Both the position numbers and the translations under genes were made by a program. From Actinomycetes bacterium (GTDB lineage Bacteria; Actinomycetota; Actinomycetes; Mycobacteriales; Mycobacteriaceae), in assembly GCA_023416315.1 (NCBI GenBank), contig JAEZIA010000340.1, forward strand, positions 1 to 31,373: 31,373 bases of DNA. The letters are read 5' to 3'. The notes below the pieces were generated by a model. The model was not told where the DNA came from and did no database searches. It worked only from the letters and a program-made list of their open reading frames with translations. Below, piece after piece: positions 7,662 through 15,633 of the stretch (the stretch's first letter is position 1; each line of letters starts with the position of its first letter).

Positions 7662-8084
7662 TCAGGCAGGCGGGTACACGCCCATCTGCTTGCCCTTGTC
7701 GGTCTGCCAGAAGATGTCGGAGATCTCATCGATGGTCTTGAGCAGCTTCTCGGCGACCGCGACATCGAGCGACTTCTTGACGTCGCCGGCGCCGTGCACG
7801 CCCTCCCAGAACAGCTGGTGCAGGTTGGGGAACTGCTCGAAGTGCTCCTTGGCGAAGAAGTCGGCCCACAGCACCATCAGGTGATGTTTGACCTCTTCGG
7901 CCTGGCGCTCCTTGATGATGATGGCGCGGGTCTTGAAGTGCTCGTCATCCGAGTCGTGGTACTTCTGGATCGTCTTCAGGCACGAGAGCGCCTCGATCTT
8001 GGCCTGAGCGGGGTCGTAGACGCCGCAGAACAGGTCGCAGTGGGCGTGGGCAGGGGTGGCGTTGGCGAAAAGTCTTTGCAGCAT
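7662..8084 (-). CDS. sodN: Nickel superoxide dismutase (variant active site)
   Basis: This 140-residue protein has a 14-residue leader (MLQRLFANATPAHA) followed by HCDLFCGVYDPAQAKIEA, the nickel hook of NiSOD. His1, Cys2 and Cys6 of the mature enzyme, which bind Ni and dismute superoxide in the cytoplasm, are present. The leader length equals that recalled for Streptomyces SodN, and cleavage before His15 would be needed for activity. Departures from the usual consensus HCXXPCGXY: mature position 5 is Phe (codon TTC at 8030-8028) rather than Pro, and the region usually read as KEQRAE is KERQAE, leaving Gln at position 47 where Arg is expected. An extra Cys is at mature position 21, and the C-terminus extends to about 126 mature residues. 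It lies head-to-head with the sodX-like gene. Confidence 0.92.
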   Translation of the reverse strand: MLQRLFANATPAHAHCDLFCGVYDPAQAKIEALSCLKTIQKYHDSDDEHFKTRAIIIKERQAEEVKHHLMVLWADFFAKEHFEQFPNLHQLFWEGVHGAGDVKKSLDVAVAEKLLKTIDEISDIFWQTDKGKQMGVYPPA

Positions 8085-8106
8085 GGCCCTAACTTACCCT
8101 TTCACC

Positions 8107-8445
8107 ATGCGCGAGAACCATGGGCTCCGGTCCTGGCCGGTGCGCCGGTTTCTAGTGGTCGAGGACTCGATGCTGCCGACACTGCGCCCCGGTGACGGAC
8201 TGCTGGCGGTGCGCGGCGGACGGCCCAAACCCGGGCAGGTGCGGGTGTTCCCCGATCCCCGGCTGTCGTCCCGTTGGCTGGTCAAGCGAGTCGGCCAGGT
8301 GCGCGGCCGCGGCCGCGACGCCGCGTTCGAGGCCTGCTCGGACAATCCGGGCGCCCCCGGGGTGGTCGACTCCCGGCAGTTCGGCTGGGTGCCGGCCGCC
8401 GAGTCCTACCGCGTCGTGTGGACAGGGCGGGCCGACCAGCGCTGA
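8107..8445 (+). CDS. sodX: SodX-like S24/S26-family peptidase, likely NiSOD maturation protease
   Basis: This 112-residue protein carries a signal-peptidase-type Ser/Lys dyad: Ser21 in EDSMLPTLRPGD and Lys60 in RWLVKRVGQV. It has no membrane anchor, unlike ordinary type I signal peptidases. A soluble peptidase beside a NiSOD gene matches SodX, which removes the SodN leader to expose His1. The ATG at 8107 has no clear Shine-Dalgarno sequence and is only 22 bases from the sodN start on the other strand, so leaderless translation is possible. An upstream in-frame ATG (8056) would overlap sodN antisense and is not needed for the domain. Confidence 0.82.
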   Translation: MRENHGLRSWPVRRFLVVEDSMLPTLRPGDGLLAVRGGRPKPGQVRVFPDPRLSSRWLVKRVGQVRGRGRDAAFEACSDNPGAPGVVDSRQFGWVPAAESYRVVWTGRADQR

Positions 8446-8479
8446 GTTTCGTTTCCGGGTCGGTGAGGTACTCGCGGGC

Positions 8480-8653
8480 ATGGGTATTTCAGACAAAATC
8501 AGCAACAAGGTCGATGACGCCGCCGGCAAGGCCAAGGAGGGCGTCGGCCGCGCCACGGGTGACAAGAGCACCGAGAACGAGGGCAAGCTCGACCAGGCGA
8601 AGTCGAGCCTCAAGGATGCCGGCGAGAAGGTCAAGGACGCCTTCAAGCACTGA
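8480..8653 (+). CDS. CsbD-family small stress protein
   Basis: This 57-residue, highly charged protein fits the CsbD family: GISDKISNKVDDAAGKAKEG, then ATGDKSTENEGKLDQAKSS and a Lys-rich tail. Family members are general-stress proteins of unknown biochemical role, predicted to be largely helical or disordered. The ATG lies 34 bases after the sodX-like gene, in the same direction, and could be co-transcribed with it. No clear SigF-type promoter was found in the gap. A second small ORF follows after 2 bases. Confidence 0.88.
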   Translation: MGISDKISNKVDDAAGKAKEGVGRATGDKSTENEGKLDQAKSSLKDAGEKVKDAFKH

Positions 8654-8655
8654 GT

Positions 8656-8808
8656 ATGGAGCTCAGTAACCAACCGCCTCCCACCCCGGTGGATGCCCGC
8701 AAGGCGAGCGAAGAACAACGGGTCTTGCAGGACCGGCTGGAACACCAGGACGAGGATCCAGCCGGTCCTGGCAAGGTCGATAGACACCAGGTCGCCGACG
8801 AGACGTGA
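8656..8808 (+). CDS. Small hypothetical protein (50 aa)
   Basis: ATG at 8656 begins 2 bases after the CsbD stop and the ORF ends in TGA at 8806-8808. The product begins MELSNQPPPTPVDARKASEE, continues with QRVLQDRLEHQDEDPAGPG and ends in HQVADET. It is hydrophilic and charged, with no hydrophobic segment. No Shine-Dalgarno sequence of its own is obvious, so translation would rely on coupling to the CsbD gene. It fills the space up to the helicase stop on the other strand. Function unknown; coding status is likely but unproven. Confidence 0.55.
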   Translation: MELSNQPPPTPVDARKASEEQRVLQDRLEHQDEDPAGPGKVDRHQVADET

Positions 8809-8821
8809 GCAGCCGCACGCG

Positions 8822-11362
8822 CTAGTCCATGCGGCCGGCGTCGATCAGGCGGATCACCGCCACGCCTTCCTCGTCGGAGGCGGCCAAGTCAACCTCGGCG
8901 TCGAAGCCCCAGTCGTGGTCGCCGTCCGGGTCATCGAGGATCTGGCGCACCCGCCAGACGTCGGGGTGCCGCTCGATGATCAGCAGCGCGGGGCCGCGGG
9001 CGTCGGCACCGGTCCCCACGTCGTCGTGCTGGGCGAAGTAGGCGTCGACGACCCCCGCCCACCGCTCGCCGGTCCAGCCCGAGGCGGCGTCGAGGAGGCC
9101 GAGATCCTCGGCGCGGCCGCGCGCGAACAATTCCACTCGCCGAAACAGCGCATTGCGGACCATCGCGGTGAACGCCCGTAGGTTGCCGGTCAGCGGCCGC
9201 GGGCGGGCCGGTACCGCAACCGGCGCCGCCAGCGGCTGGTCCGGATTTGTCAGCTCCTCCCACTCGTCGAGCAGACTGGAATCCACCTGTCGGACAAGCT
9301 CGCCGAGCCACTCGACGATGTCAGTGAGCTCGTCGGTGCGGGCTGCGGCGGGCACCCCGGAGCGCAACGCCTTGACGGCGTCGGAGAGATAGCGCAGCAC
9401 CGCGCCCTCCGAACGGGTCAACCCATAGGCGCTGACGAACTCGCGGAAGCTCAGCGCCCGCTCCCACATTTCCCGCACCACCGATTTCGGTGACAACCGG
9501 CCGTCGGCCGCCCACGGGTTTGTTCGGAGATACACCTCGAAGGTGTGCTGCAACAGTGCGTCGAGCGGCTTCGGATAGGTGACTTCGTCGAGTCGTTCGA
9601 TCCGCTCGTCGTATTCGATTCCCTCGGCCTTCATTGCGGCCACCGCCTCGGCCCTGGCCTTCTTCAGCTGCGCGGCGAGGATCGGGCGGGGATCCTCCAA
9701 CGTGGCCTCGATGATGGAGACGACGTCGAGGGCGTAGGTAGCCGGCTCGGCCGGATCCAGTACGTCGATGGCGGCGAGGGCGAACGTCGAGAGCGGTTGA
9801 TTGAGTGCGAAATCGGACGGCAGGTCGACGGTCAGCCGGTAGCGGCGCCCGTCGGCCTCGGGTTCGGCGAGGCGCTCCAGCACCCCGGCCTGCAGCAGTG
9901 AGCGGGCGATCCCGACCGCCTCGCGGATGTGCTGCAGCTGCCGTTTGCGTGGCTCGTGGTTGTCGGTGAGTAGCCGCCGCATCGCGAGGAACGGGTCGCC
10001 CGGCCGATCGACGACGTCGAGGATCATCGCCGTCGTCACGCGCATGTTGCTCGTCAAAGGTTCGGGGCTGGCCTCGACCAGCCTGGTCATGGTCGACTCG
10101 CTCCACGGCACCATGCCCTCGGGAGCCTTACGGCGCACCAGTTTTCGGCGCTTTTTCGGGTCGTCGGCGACCTTGGCGAACTGCTTGAGGTTGTGCACCT
10201 CGTGGTCGGGCGCCTGCACGACGACGGTGCCCGCGGTGTCGTAACCGGCGCGCCCGGCCCGACCCGCGATCTGGTGGAATTCCCGGGCGCTCAGCAGCCG
10301 GCTGCGGGTGCCGTCGAACTTCGACAGTGCCGAGAAGACGACCGTCCGGATCGGGACGTTGATCCCGACACCGAGGGTGTCGGTGCCGCAGATGACCTTC
10401 AGCAGACCGGCTTGGGCGAGTTGTTCCACCAATCGCCGGTACTTGGGCAGCATCCCGGCGTGGTGGACCCCGATCCCATGCCGGACCAGCCGTGACAGCG
10501 TGCTGCCGAACGCTGTCGAGAATCGGAACGCCCCGATCATGTCGGCGATCGCGGCCTTGTCCTGCTTGCTGCTGGAGTTGACGCTCATCAACGCCTGAGC
10601 GCGCTCCAGCGCCGACGCCTGGGTGAAGTGGACGACATAGACCGGTGCCCGCTGCGTGTCGAGCAGGTCCTGGATTGTCTCGTGCATAGGGGTGGTCGCA
10701 TAGGAGAAGAACAACGGCACCGGGCGTTCGGCGTTGGCCACCAGTGCCGTGGTCCGCCCGGTGCGGCGGGTGAGGTCTTCGCGCAACGTCGTGACGTCAC
10801 CGAGAGTGGCCGACATCAGCAGAAATTGAGCGTGCGGCAACTCCAGCAGCGGCACCTGCCACGCCCAGCCGCGATCGGGGTCGCCGTAGAAGTGGAACTC
10901 GTCCATGATCACGAGTCCGATGTCGGCGCGGGTACCTTCCCGCAGCGCGATGTTGGCCAGAATCTCTGCGGTGCAGGCGATGACGGGCGCACCCGCATTG
11001 ACCGCGGCGTCGCCGGTGAGCATGCCGACGTTGGCGGGTCCGAAGATGTCACACAGGGCGAAGAATTTCTCGCTGACCAGGGCCTTGATCGGGGCGGTGT
11101 AGTAGCTGCGGAGACCGGCCGCCAGGCCCGCGTAGATGGCACCGGCGGCCACCAGCGACTTGCCGGAGCCGGTCGGGGTCGCCAGCACGACATTGGCGCC
11201 GCTCACCAACTCGATCAGCGCTTCTTCCTGCGCCGGATACAACGCGGTGCCCTGGGCCTGTGCCCATGCCGCGAACGAGGCGAACACCGCATCGGGGTCG
11301 TCGGCCAACGCCCGCAACCTCGACAGGTCGCTCGGATCGTCGATCAGGGCAGGGCCGCTCAC
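8822..11362 (-). CDS. DEAD/DEAH-box helicase with DUF3516 C-terminal region
   Basis: This 846-residue superfamily 2 helicase shows Walker A ATPTGSGKS (61-69), motif II DEFH (154-157), motif III SAT (184-186), GTDTLGVGINVP (326-337) and motif VI QIAGRAGRAGYDT (364-376). The Ski2/Mtr4-like character comes from GVHHAGMLPKYRRLVEQL before motif V. The remaining about 450 residues match the actinobacterial DUF3516 type rather than HelY. It is expected to unwind RNA or DNA with ATP; the substrate is not established from sequence. The start is GTG 11362 (MSGPALIDDPSDL). It is the third of three same-direction genes with the amidohydrolase and lytic transglycosylase upstream, 61 bases after the amidohydrolase stop. 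Confidence 0.93.
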   Translation of the reverse strand: MSGPALIDDPSDLSRLRALADDPDAVFASFAAWAQAQGTALYPAQEEALIELVSGANVVLATPTGSGKSLVAAGAIYAGLAAGLRSYYTAPIKALVSEKFFALCDIFGPANVGMLTGDAAVNAGAPVIACTAEILANIALREGTRADIGLVIMDEFHFYGDPDRGWAWQVPLLELPHAQFLLMSATLGDVTTLREDLTRRTGRTTALVANAERPVPLFFSYATTPMHETIQDLLDTQRAPVYVVHFTQASALERAQALMSVNSSSKQDKAAIADMIGAFRFSTAFGSTLSRLVRHGIGVHHAGMLPKYRRLVEQLAQAGLLKVICGTDTLGVGINVPIRTVVFSALSKFDGTRSRLLSAREFHQIAGRAGRAGYDTAGTVVVQAPDHEVHNLKQFAKVADDPKKRRKLVRRKAPEGMVPWSESTMTRLVEASPEPLTSNMRVTTAMILDVVDRPGDPFLAMRRLLTDNHEPRKRQLQHIREAVGIARSLLQAGVLERLAEPEADGRRYRLTVDLPSDFALNQPLSTFALAAIDVLDPAEPATYALDVVSIIEATLEDPRPILAAQLKKARAEAVAAMKAEGIEYDERIERLDEVTYPKPLDALLQHTFEVYLRTNPWAADGRLSPKSVVREMWERALSFREFVSAYGLTRSEGAVLRYLSDAVKALRSGVPAAARTDELTDIVEWLGELVRQVDSSLLDEWEELTNPDQPLAAPVAVPARPRPLTGNLRAFTAMVRNALFRRVELFARGRAEDLGLLDAASGWTGERWAGVVDAYFAQHDDVGTGADARGPALLIIERHPDVWRVRQILDDPDGDHDWGFDAEVDLAASDEEGVAVIRLIDAGRMD

Positions 11363-11423
11363 TCCTGAAGTCTCGCACCTGGGAATGGCTCAGCCGGAAC
11401 GGCGCTGGCGGGGATCTAGGGGT

Positions 11424-12383
11424 TCAGCGCCGGATTGCCGCGCACAACCGGTCCCAGTTGCCCGACGCGATGGCGATTCGGTCATCGTCGCTGAGGTCGG
11501 CGTGTTCCAGGAACTTGCGGGCGCCGGCCTCGCCGACGAACCGGTACGGGTAGTCGGTGGAGAACATGATCCGTTCGGCGCCGAGCACTTCTGTCGCCCA
11601 GCGCAGGTAGCGCTGACTGAACACGCCGCCCGGCGTGACGTACACGTTGGTGCGGAAGTAGTCCGAGATGGGGCGGCTGAGTTTCGCGGCGGCGGCGAGG
11701 TTGTCGATCCGGTCCAGGTAGAACAGCACCATCTCGCCCCAGTGGCCAAGGATCACTTGGAGATTGGGGAAGGTGTCAAAGACGCCGGCCAAAATCAGGC
11801 GCAGCACTTGAACACCGGCGTCGTAATGCCAGCCGATGCCGAAGCCGGCGAAGGCGGCGTCGATCATGTCGCCGAAGCCGCTGTAGTAGGCGGCGCGGAC
11901 GCCCGCGACCGGTTCCTGGGGGTGCAGGTACAGCGGCGCGTTCAATGCCGAGGCGGTATCGAAGATCGGCCAGAACCGCGACTCGTCAAGGGTGTGGTCG
12001 CCGCTGCGCGGAAACACCATCGCGCCGTTGAGGCCGAGTTCGGTGACCGCCCGCTCCAATTCACGAGCCGCGTGAGTCGGCGCCGAGGTCGCGAGCGCGG
12101 CGAAGCCCTGGAACCGGTCCGGGTGCTCGCGCACCACGTTAGCGATCCGGTCGTTGGTGGTGCCTTGCAGGGGCACCGCGGTGTTCGGTGCGAGATCTTG
12201 TACGCCCGGCGTCGCCACTGACAGCACCTGCACGTCGAGGCCGGTTGCGGTCATCGCGCTGAGCCGGTGACCGGCCAACTCGGTGAGGCGGCGCTGCAAC
12301 TCCGGCGGTAGTGCGGTGTGCCCGGGCCAGTGTCTCAGCAGTTCAGAGGTGGCGAAGTGTTCTTCCAGGCCGATCGTTTTCAC
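11424..12383 (-). CDS. Amidohydrolase-2 family protein (resorcylate decarboxylase-like)
   Basis: This 319-residue TIM-barrel amidohydrolase belongs to the ACMSD/gamma-resorcylate decarboxylase branch. The N-terminus MKTIGLEEHF carries the Glu-x-His metal pair (residues 7 and 9) in place of the usual His-x-His. Other metal or catalytic candidates are His154 (LYLHPQEP), His214 (LGHWGE) and Asp277 (FSTDYPY). Such enzymes carry out metal-dependent non-oxidative decarboxylation of aromatic acids or hydrolysis of related compounds; the substrate is unknown. ATG 12383 is chosen because the motif-bearing N-terminus begins there. A perfect 16-bp palindrome lies 23 bases upstream. Confidence 0.9.
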   Translation of the reverse strand: MKTIGLEEHFATSELLRHWPGHTALPPELQRRLTELAGHRLSAMTATGLDVQVLSVATPGVQDLAPNTAVPLQGTTNDRIANVVREHPDRFQGFAALATSAPTHAARELERAVTELGLNGAMVFPRSGDHTLDESRFWPIFDTASALNAPLYLHPQEPVAGVRAAYYSGFGDMIDAAFAGFGIGWHYDAGVQVLRLILAGVFDTFPNLQVILGHWGEMVLFYLDRIDNLAAAAKLSRPISDYFRTNVYVTPGGVFSQRYLRWATEVLGAERIMFSTDYPYRFVGEAGARKFLEHADLSDDDRIAIASGNWDRLCAAIRR

Positions 12384-12405
12384 GCTTCGTATCTACGCCC
12401 GCTTG

Positions 12406-12421
12406 CTGGGAGTACTCCCAG
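12406..12421. promoter_or_regulatory. Perfect 16-bp palindrome, candidate operator of the amidohydrolase gene
   Basis: CTGGGAGTACTCCCAG is a perfect palindrome between the lytic transglycosylase stop and the amidohydrolase start. On the minus strand it is followed by TAGATA about 13 bases before the ATG, which could be a -10 element. No regulator gene lies beside it. A short hairpin terminator for the upstream gene is an alternative reading. Confidence 0.5.
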
Positions 12422-12428
12422 GTAGCGG

Positions 12429-13361
12429 TTACTGCGGATGGGCCGCCAAGTATTCGCCGACCGGGATGGGGGCGTCGGCCGTGTAGCCGATCGGCAGGAC
12501 GACGTCACCCTCGACGGTCACGTAGTACACGTCCCACCGGTAGAAGCCGGCGAACGATGCGGGATCGGCGATCACGGCGGCGTAGTCCTTGACGGCTGCG
12601 ACGTAGCGCTCGTCATGGTTATAGCGGTAGATCGCGTGGTATGGGTCGCTGCCGAAGCTGTTGGCCGCCAGGTAGCGGCCGGCTGCCAGGATCGCATCAC
12701 GCGGCGACCGAATATCGCCGCCTTCGCCGTAGGCGGCGAACGTCGAGGGAAGGAACTGCATCGGGCCGTCCGCCCCGGCGGTGCTCAAGCCGACGATGCT
12801 GCCGAGTCGCGTCTCGATGAGGTTGATCGCGGCCAGATAGTTCCAGCCGACTCCGGTGGCCGCCTCTGCCTCGTGGTAGTACCCGAGCAACTCGTCTGCG
12901 GGAGGGGGCGGGTCGATCCGCCAGGCAGGCAACGTGTCCCGAACGTGGGCCATGGCGGCCAACTGCCTGCGGGCGTCGACGTGGCGGTCGTAGGCATCGA
13001 TCAACTCCGGCGGAATCCGCGGCCGGATGGTGGCGTCCCATTCAGGATGGCGCCCGATGCTGCGGTAGGCGACCTGTTGGCGACGGGCGGCCGCCACCAA
13101 CGCGACCTCCGGTGTGGACGGGTCCCGGATGGCCAGTTCGTCGGCGACCAGGTCGTCGGCCAACCGCGCCGGATCCGCGGCCAGCCGCGGCTGCGCACCG
13201 GTTGGCGCGGCGTCGGGCGCGGAGGTGTCGGCTGGGGGAGCCACCGTGGTGGCAGTGGGGGGTGTCGCCGTCGAGGCCGTGCACCCGACGAGCGCACAGA
13301 CCACAGTCGCCAGGGTCAGCAGCGCGCCGAAACGCAGCGCGCGCCTGTGCGTGCGACTCAT
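12429..13361 (-). CDS. Lipoprotein lytic murein transglycosylase
   Basis: This 310-residue protein has a lipoprotein signal (MSRTHRRALR, hydrophobic core, lipobox LVGC with Cys27) and a Thr/Pro/Ala-rich tether to about residue 60. The C-terminal part is a soluble-lytic-transglycosylase domain of MltB/SLT type: VGWNYLAAINLIETRLGSIV with catalytic Glu183, then GADGPMQFLPSTFAAYG and YNHDERYVAAVKDYA. It would cleave glycan strands of peptidoglycan outside the membrane. The open frame continues upstream to 13892 inside galK antisense-frame sequence, so the start is set by the signal peptide; ATG 13388 is an alternative adding nine residues. It is 62 bases downstream of galK. Confidence 0.87.
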   Translation of the reverse strand: MSRTHRRALRFGALLTLATVVCALVGCTASTATPPTATTVAPPADTSAPDAAPTGAQPRLAADPARLADDLVADELAIRDPSTPEVALVAAARRQQVAYRSIGRHPEWDATIRPRIPPELIDAYDRHVDARRQLAAMAHVRDTLPAWRIDPPPPADELLGYYHEAEAATGVGWNYLAAINLIETRLGSIVGLSTAGADGPMQFLPSTFAAYGEGGDIRSPRDAILAAGRYLAANSFGSDPYHAIYRYNHDERYVAAVKDYAAVIADPASFAGFYRWDVYYVTVEGDVVLPIGYTADAPIPVGEYLAAHPQ

Positions 13362-13423
13362 GACGGCCACGTCCGCAGGGTAGGACATGTCCGCGGCGGC
13401 TGTCGGCGGTACTGCCGGTTCTA

Positions 13424-14542
13424 TCAGCCCTCGGTCTGCGCGTGACCGGCACCGTCGCCGGCGCGGGTCTGCGTGATGGTTGGGGCCGGATAACCGCACC
13501 GGAGCGCTGCCGCCCGTACCGCCGCAGCGACCGCCTCCGCCGCGGTGGCGTCGACCAGGCTGATCACACACCCGCCGAAGCCGCCTCCGGTCATCCGCGC
13601 GCCCAGCGCACCCGCCGCCACCGCGGTATCGGCGAGGAGATCGAGGTGTTCGGTGGTGATCTCGAAATCGTCGCGCATCGAGACATGTGAGGCTGTCAGC
13701 AGTTCGCCCGCTGCGGCGAAGTCCGAAACTGCGAGCGCCTCGACAAAATCCAGCACGCGGCGGTTCTCGGTGATGATGTGGCGGGCGCGTCGGGCATCCT
13801 CGGGAGCACTGAGTGCGGTCAGCGCCGCCGTTCCGCGGGCCTGGACGTCGCGCAGCACGGAAACGTCGAGTTGCGCCGCCGCCCGCTCGCACGATGCGCG
13901 TCGGGCGGCGTACTCACCTTCGGCGTGCTGATGTGCGGCGCGGGAGTCGATCAGCAACAGCGAGACATCGTGGCTGTCAGGATCGAACACCACCGGTTGG
14001 ACGGCCAGGGTGGCGAAATCGATCAACTGCGCACGCCGCGCGGCGGCGTAGAGCACCGCCAACTGGTCGAGTAAACCCGTTGGTGCGCCGACGTATTCGT
14101 TCTCGGCACGCTGCGCAATCCTGGCCCGTTCCGTACGGTCGACGCAGTCACCGGTCGCAGCGAGCACCGCACCGAGCACCGCGCACTCCAGCGCCGCTGA
14201 CGAGGCCAGGCCCGCGCCGGGTTCGACACCGCCTGCGATCGACAGCGTTCCGCCCGGGACCGGGTGACCCGCACACTGCAATGCCCATACCACTCCCGCC
14301 ACATATCCGGCCCAGCCGCTCACCTCACCGGGGGTGGTGGTGAGCGGGAACTCGACCTCCGCTTGCGCCCGATCACTGCGCACGACCAGCGTGGCGCTCC
14401 CCGTGGGTCGATACGTCACGACCGTGCGTTCGGGCAACGCGATGGGCAGCGCGAAACCCGCGTTGTAGTCGGTGTGTTCACCGATGAGGTTGATCCGCCC
14501 GGGTGCTGAATAACGCACCACCTCAGGAGCTCTCACGGTCAT
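13424..14542 (-). CDS. galK: Galactokinase
   Basis: This 372-residue GHMP kinase has the galactokinase signature GRINLIGEHTDYN at residues 15-27, the ATP-binding loop GAGLASSAALE near 109-119, catalytic base Asp159 (TGLLDQLA) and the C-terminal GARMTGGGFGGC. It phosphorylates D-galactose to galactose 1-phosphate with ATP, the first committed Leloir step. Its ATG overlaps the galT stop by 4 bases, so the two are coupled. It is the last gene of the chvE-mmsA-mmsB-galT-galK arm; the gene downstream has its own signal peptide and an unrelated role. No terminator hairpin is evident in the 62-base gap. Confidence 0.96.
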   Translation of the reverse strand: MTVRAPEVVRYSAPGRINLIGEHTDYNAGFALPIALPERTVVTYRPTGSATLVVRSDRAQAEVEFPLTTTPGEVSGWAGYVAGVVWALQCAGHPVPGGTLSIAGGVEPGAGLASSAALECAVLGAVLAATGDCVDRTERARIAQRAENEYVGAPTGLLDQLAVLYAAARRAQLIDFATLAVQPVVFDPDSHDVSLLLIDSRAAHQHAEGEYAARRASCERAAAQLDVSVLRDVQARGTAALTALSAPEDARRARHIITENRRVLDFVEALAVSDFAAAGELLTASHVSMRDDFEITTEHLDLLADTAVAAGALGARMTGGGFGGCVISLVDATAAEAVAAAVRAAALRCGYPAPTITQTRAGDGAGHAQTEG

Positions 14543-15633
14543 GCTCGTCGCACCATCTCGGCGATGTCCTCCGGCGCGACGTCGTTGATGAACGCGTCCA
14601 TCGCGGATTCCGAACTGGCCAGATACTTGAGCTTGGTGGCGCTGCGCCGCGTCGACATCACTTCGACGTGAAAATAGCCTTCGCGCATGGTGTAGGTATC
14701 GGCGTACTGATGGAGTGCGGCCATGTAGGGCAACGGCGAGGGGTAGAGGCGGTCCAACCGCTGCAGGATGTCGGAGTAGACCCGGGTGAAATCGTCGAGC
14801 TCCGCCTCGTCGAGGTCGAGCAGGTTATGTGCGAACCGGTTCGGGTAGATGTGCACCTCCACCGGCCAGCGCGCAGCGAAAGGCACGAACGCGGTGAACA
14901 TCTCGGTGCGTGCCACGATGCGGGTACCGTCACGCACCTCGTGCGCGAGGACATCGGCGAACAGGTTGGTGCCGGTGCGGGCCCGGTGTGTACGGGCCTC
15001 GTGCAGCATCGTCTCGGTGCGCGGCGTCAGGTACGGGTACCCGTAGATCTGACCGTGCGGATGGGTCAGGGTCACCCCGATGTCCTCACCGCGGTTCTCG
15101 AAACAGAACACCTGCTCGATGCCGGGTGTGGCGGACAGCTCGGCGGTGCGGTGCCGCCAGGCCTCGACGACGAGGCGGGCCTGGCCGAAGTCGAGGTTCG
15201 CGAACGATCCGGCGTGGTTGCTGGAGAAGCAGATCACCTCGCAGCGGCCATGGCTCGCGGCGGTCACGAAGTCACCGCCGGTCACATCCGGCAGCCGAAA
15301 CGCCGGCCCCGGCACCGCAGACAGGCTGGCGAAGCGGTTCTCGAAGACGACGACGTCGTAGTCTTCGGCGGGCACTTCACTGGTCAACCCCGAGGCCCCG
15401 GGACACAGTGGGCACCTGTCGGCCGCCGGCTTGTACGTGCGGTCCTGACGTAGCGCCGCGATGATCACCCATTGGCCGGTCGTGCGATCGAACCGCAGCT
15501 CTGAGCGCGTGGCCGGAACATCGGCAGGCCGCAGGTCGGTGACGGGCGCACAGGTGTGTCCGGGTAGTGCGAAGAACAACAACTCGCGTCCGTCGGCCAG
15601 CCGCCACCGGGTGGGTGACTGACCGGTTGTCAC
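14539..15633 (-). CDS. galT: Galactose-1-phosphate uridylyltransferase
   Basis: This 364-residue HIT-superfamily transferase has catalytic HPHGQIYGYP at residues 191-200, with nucleophile His193, and a zinc-site pair Cys74/Cys77 (CPLCPG). FENRGEDIGVTLT precedes the active site, and HVEVMSTRR near the C-terminus matches the family. It exchanges UMP between UDP-glucose and galactose 1-phosphate. The start is GTG 15633, which overlaps the TGA of the small upstream gene (GTGA); the product begins MTTGQSPTRWRLADG. galE, needed to regenerate UDP-glucose, is not in the window. Confidence 0.96.
   Translation of the reverse strand: MTTGQSPTRWRLADGRELLFFALPGHTCAPVTDLRPADVPATRSELRFDRTTGQWVIIAALRQDRTYKPAADRCPLCPGASGLTSEVPAEDYDVVVFENRFASLSAVPGPAFRLPDVTGGDFVTAASHGRCEVICFSSNHAGSFANLDFGQARLVVEAWRHRTAELSATPGIEQVFCFENRGEDIGVTLTHPHGQIYGYPYLTPRTETMLHEARTHRARTGTNLFADVLAHEVRDGTRIVARTEMFTAFVPFAARWPVEVHIYPNRFAHNLLDLDEAELDDFTRVYSDILQRLDRLYPSPLPYMAALHQYADTYTMREGYFHVEVMSTRRSATKLKYLASSESAMDAFINDVAPEDIAEMVRRA

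Noticed and set aside
8446..8487. Possible SigF-type promoter (GTTT ... GGGTAT) for the CsbD gene
   Set aside because: The GGGTAT lies inside the coding region and the spacing to either GTTT is wrong.
11136..12221. Plus-strand open frame across the helicase/amidohydrolase junction
   Set aside because: Overlaps two well-supported genes on the minus strand and has no domain.
13362..13892. Upstream extension of the lytic transglycosylase frame
   Set aside because: Runs through galK in a shadow frame; the lipoprotein signal peptide sets the start near 13361.
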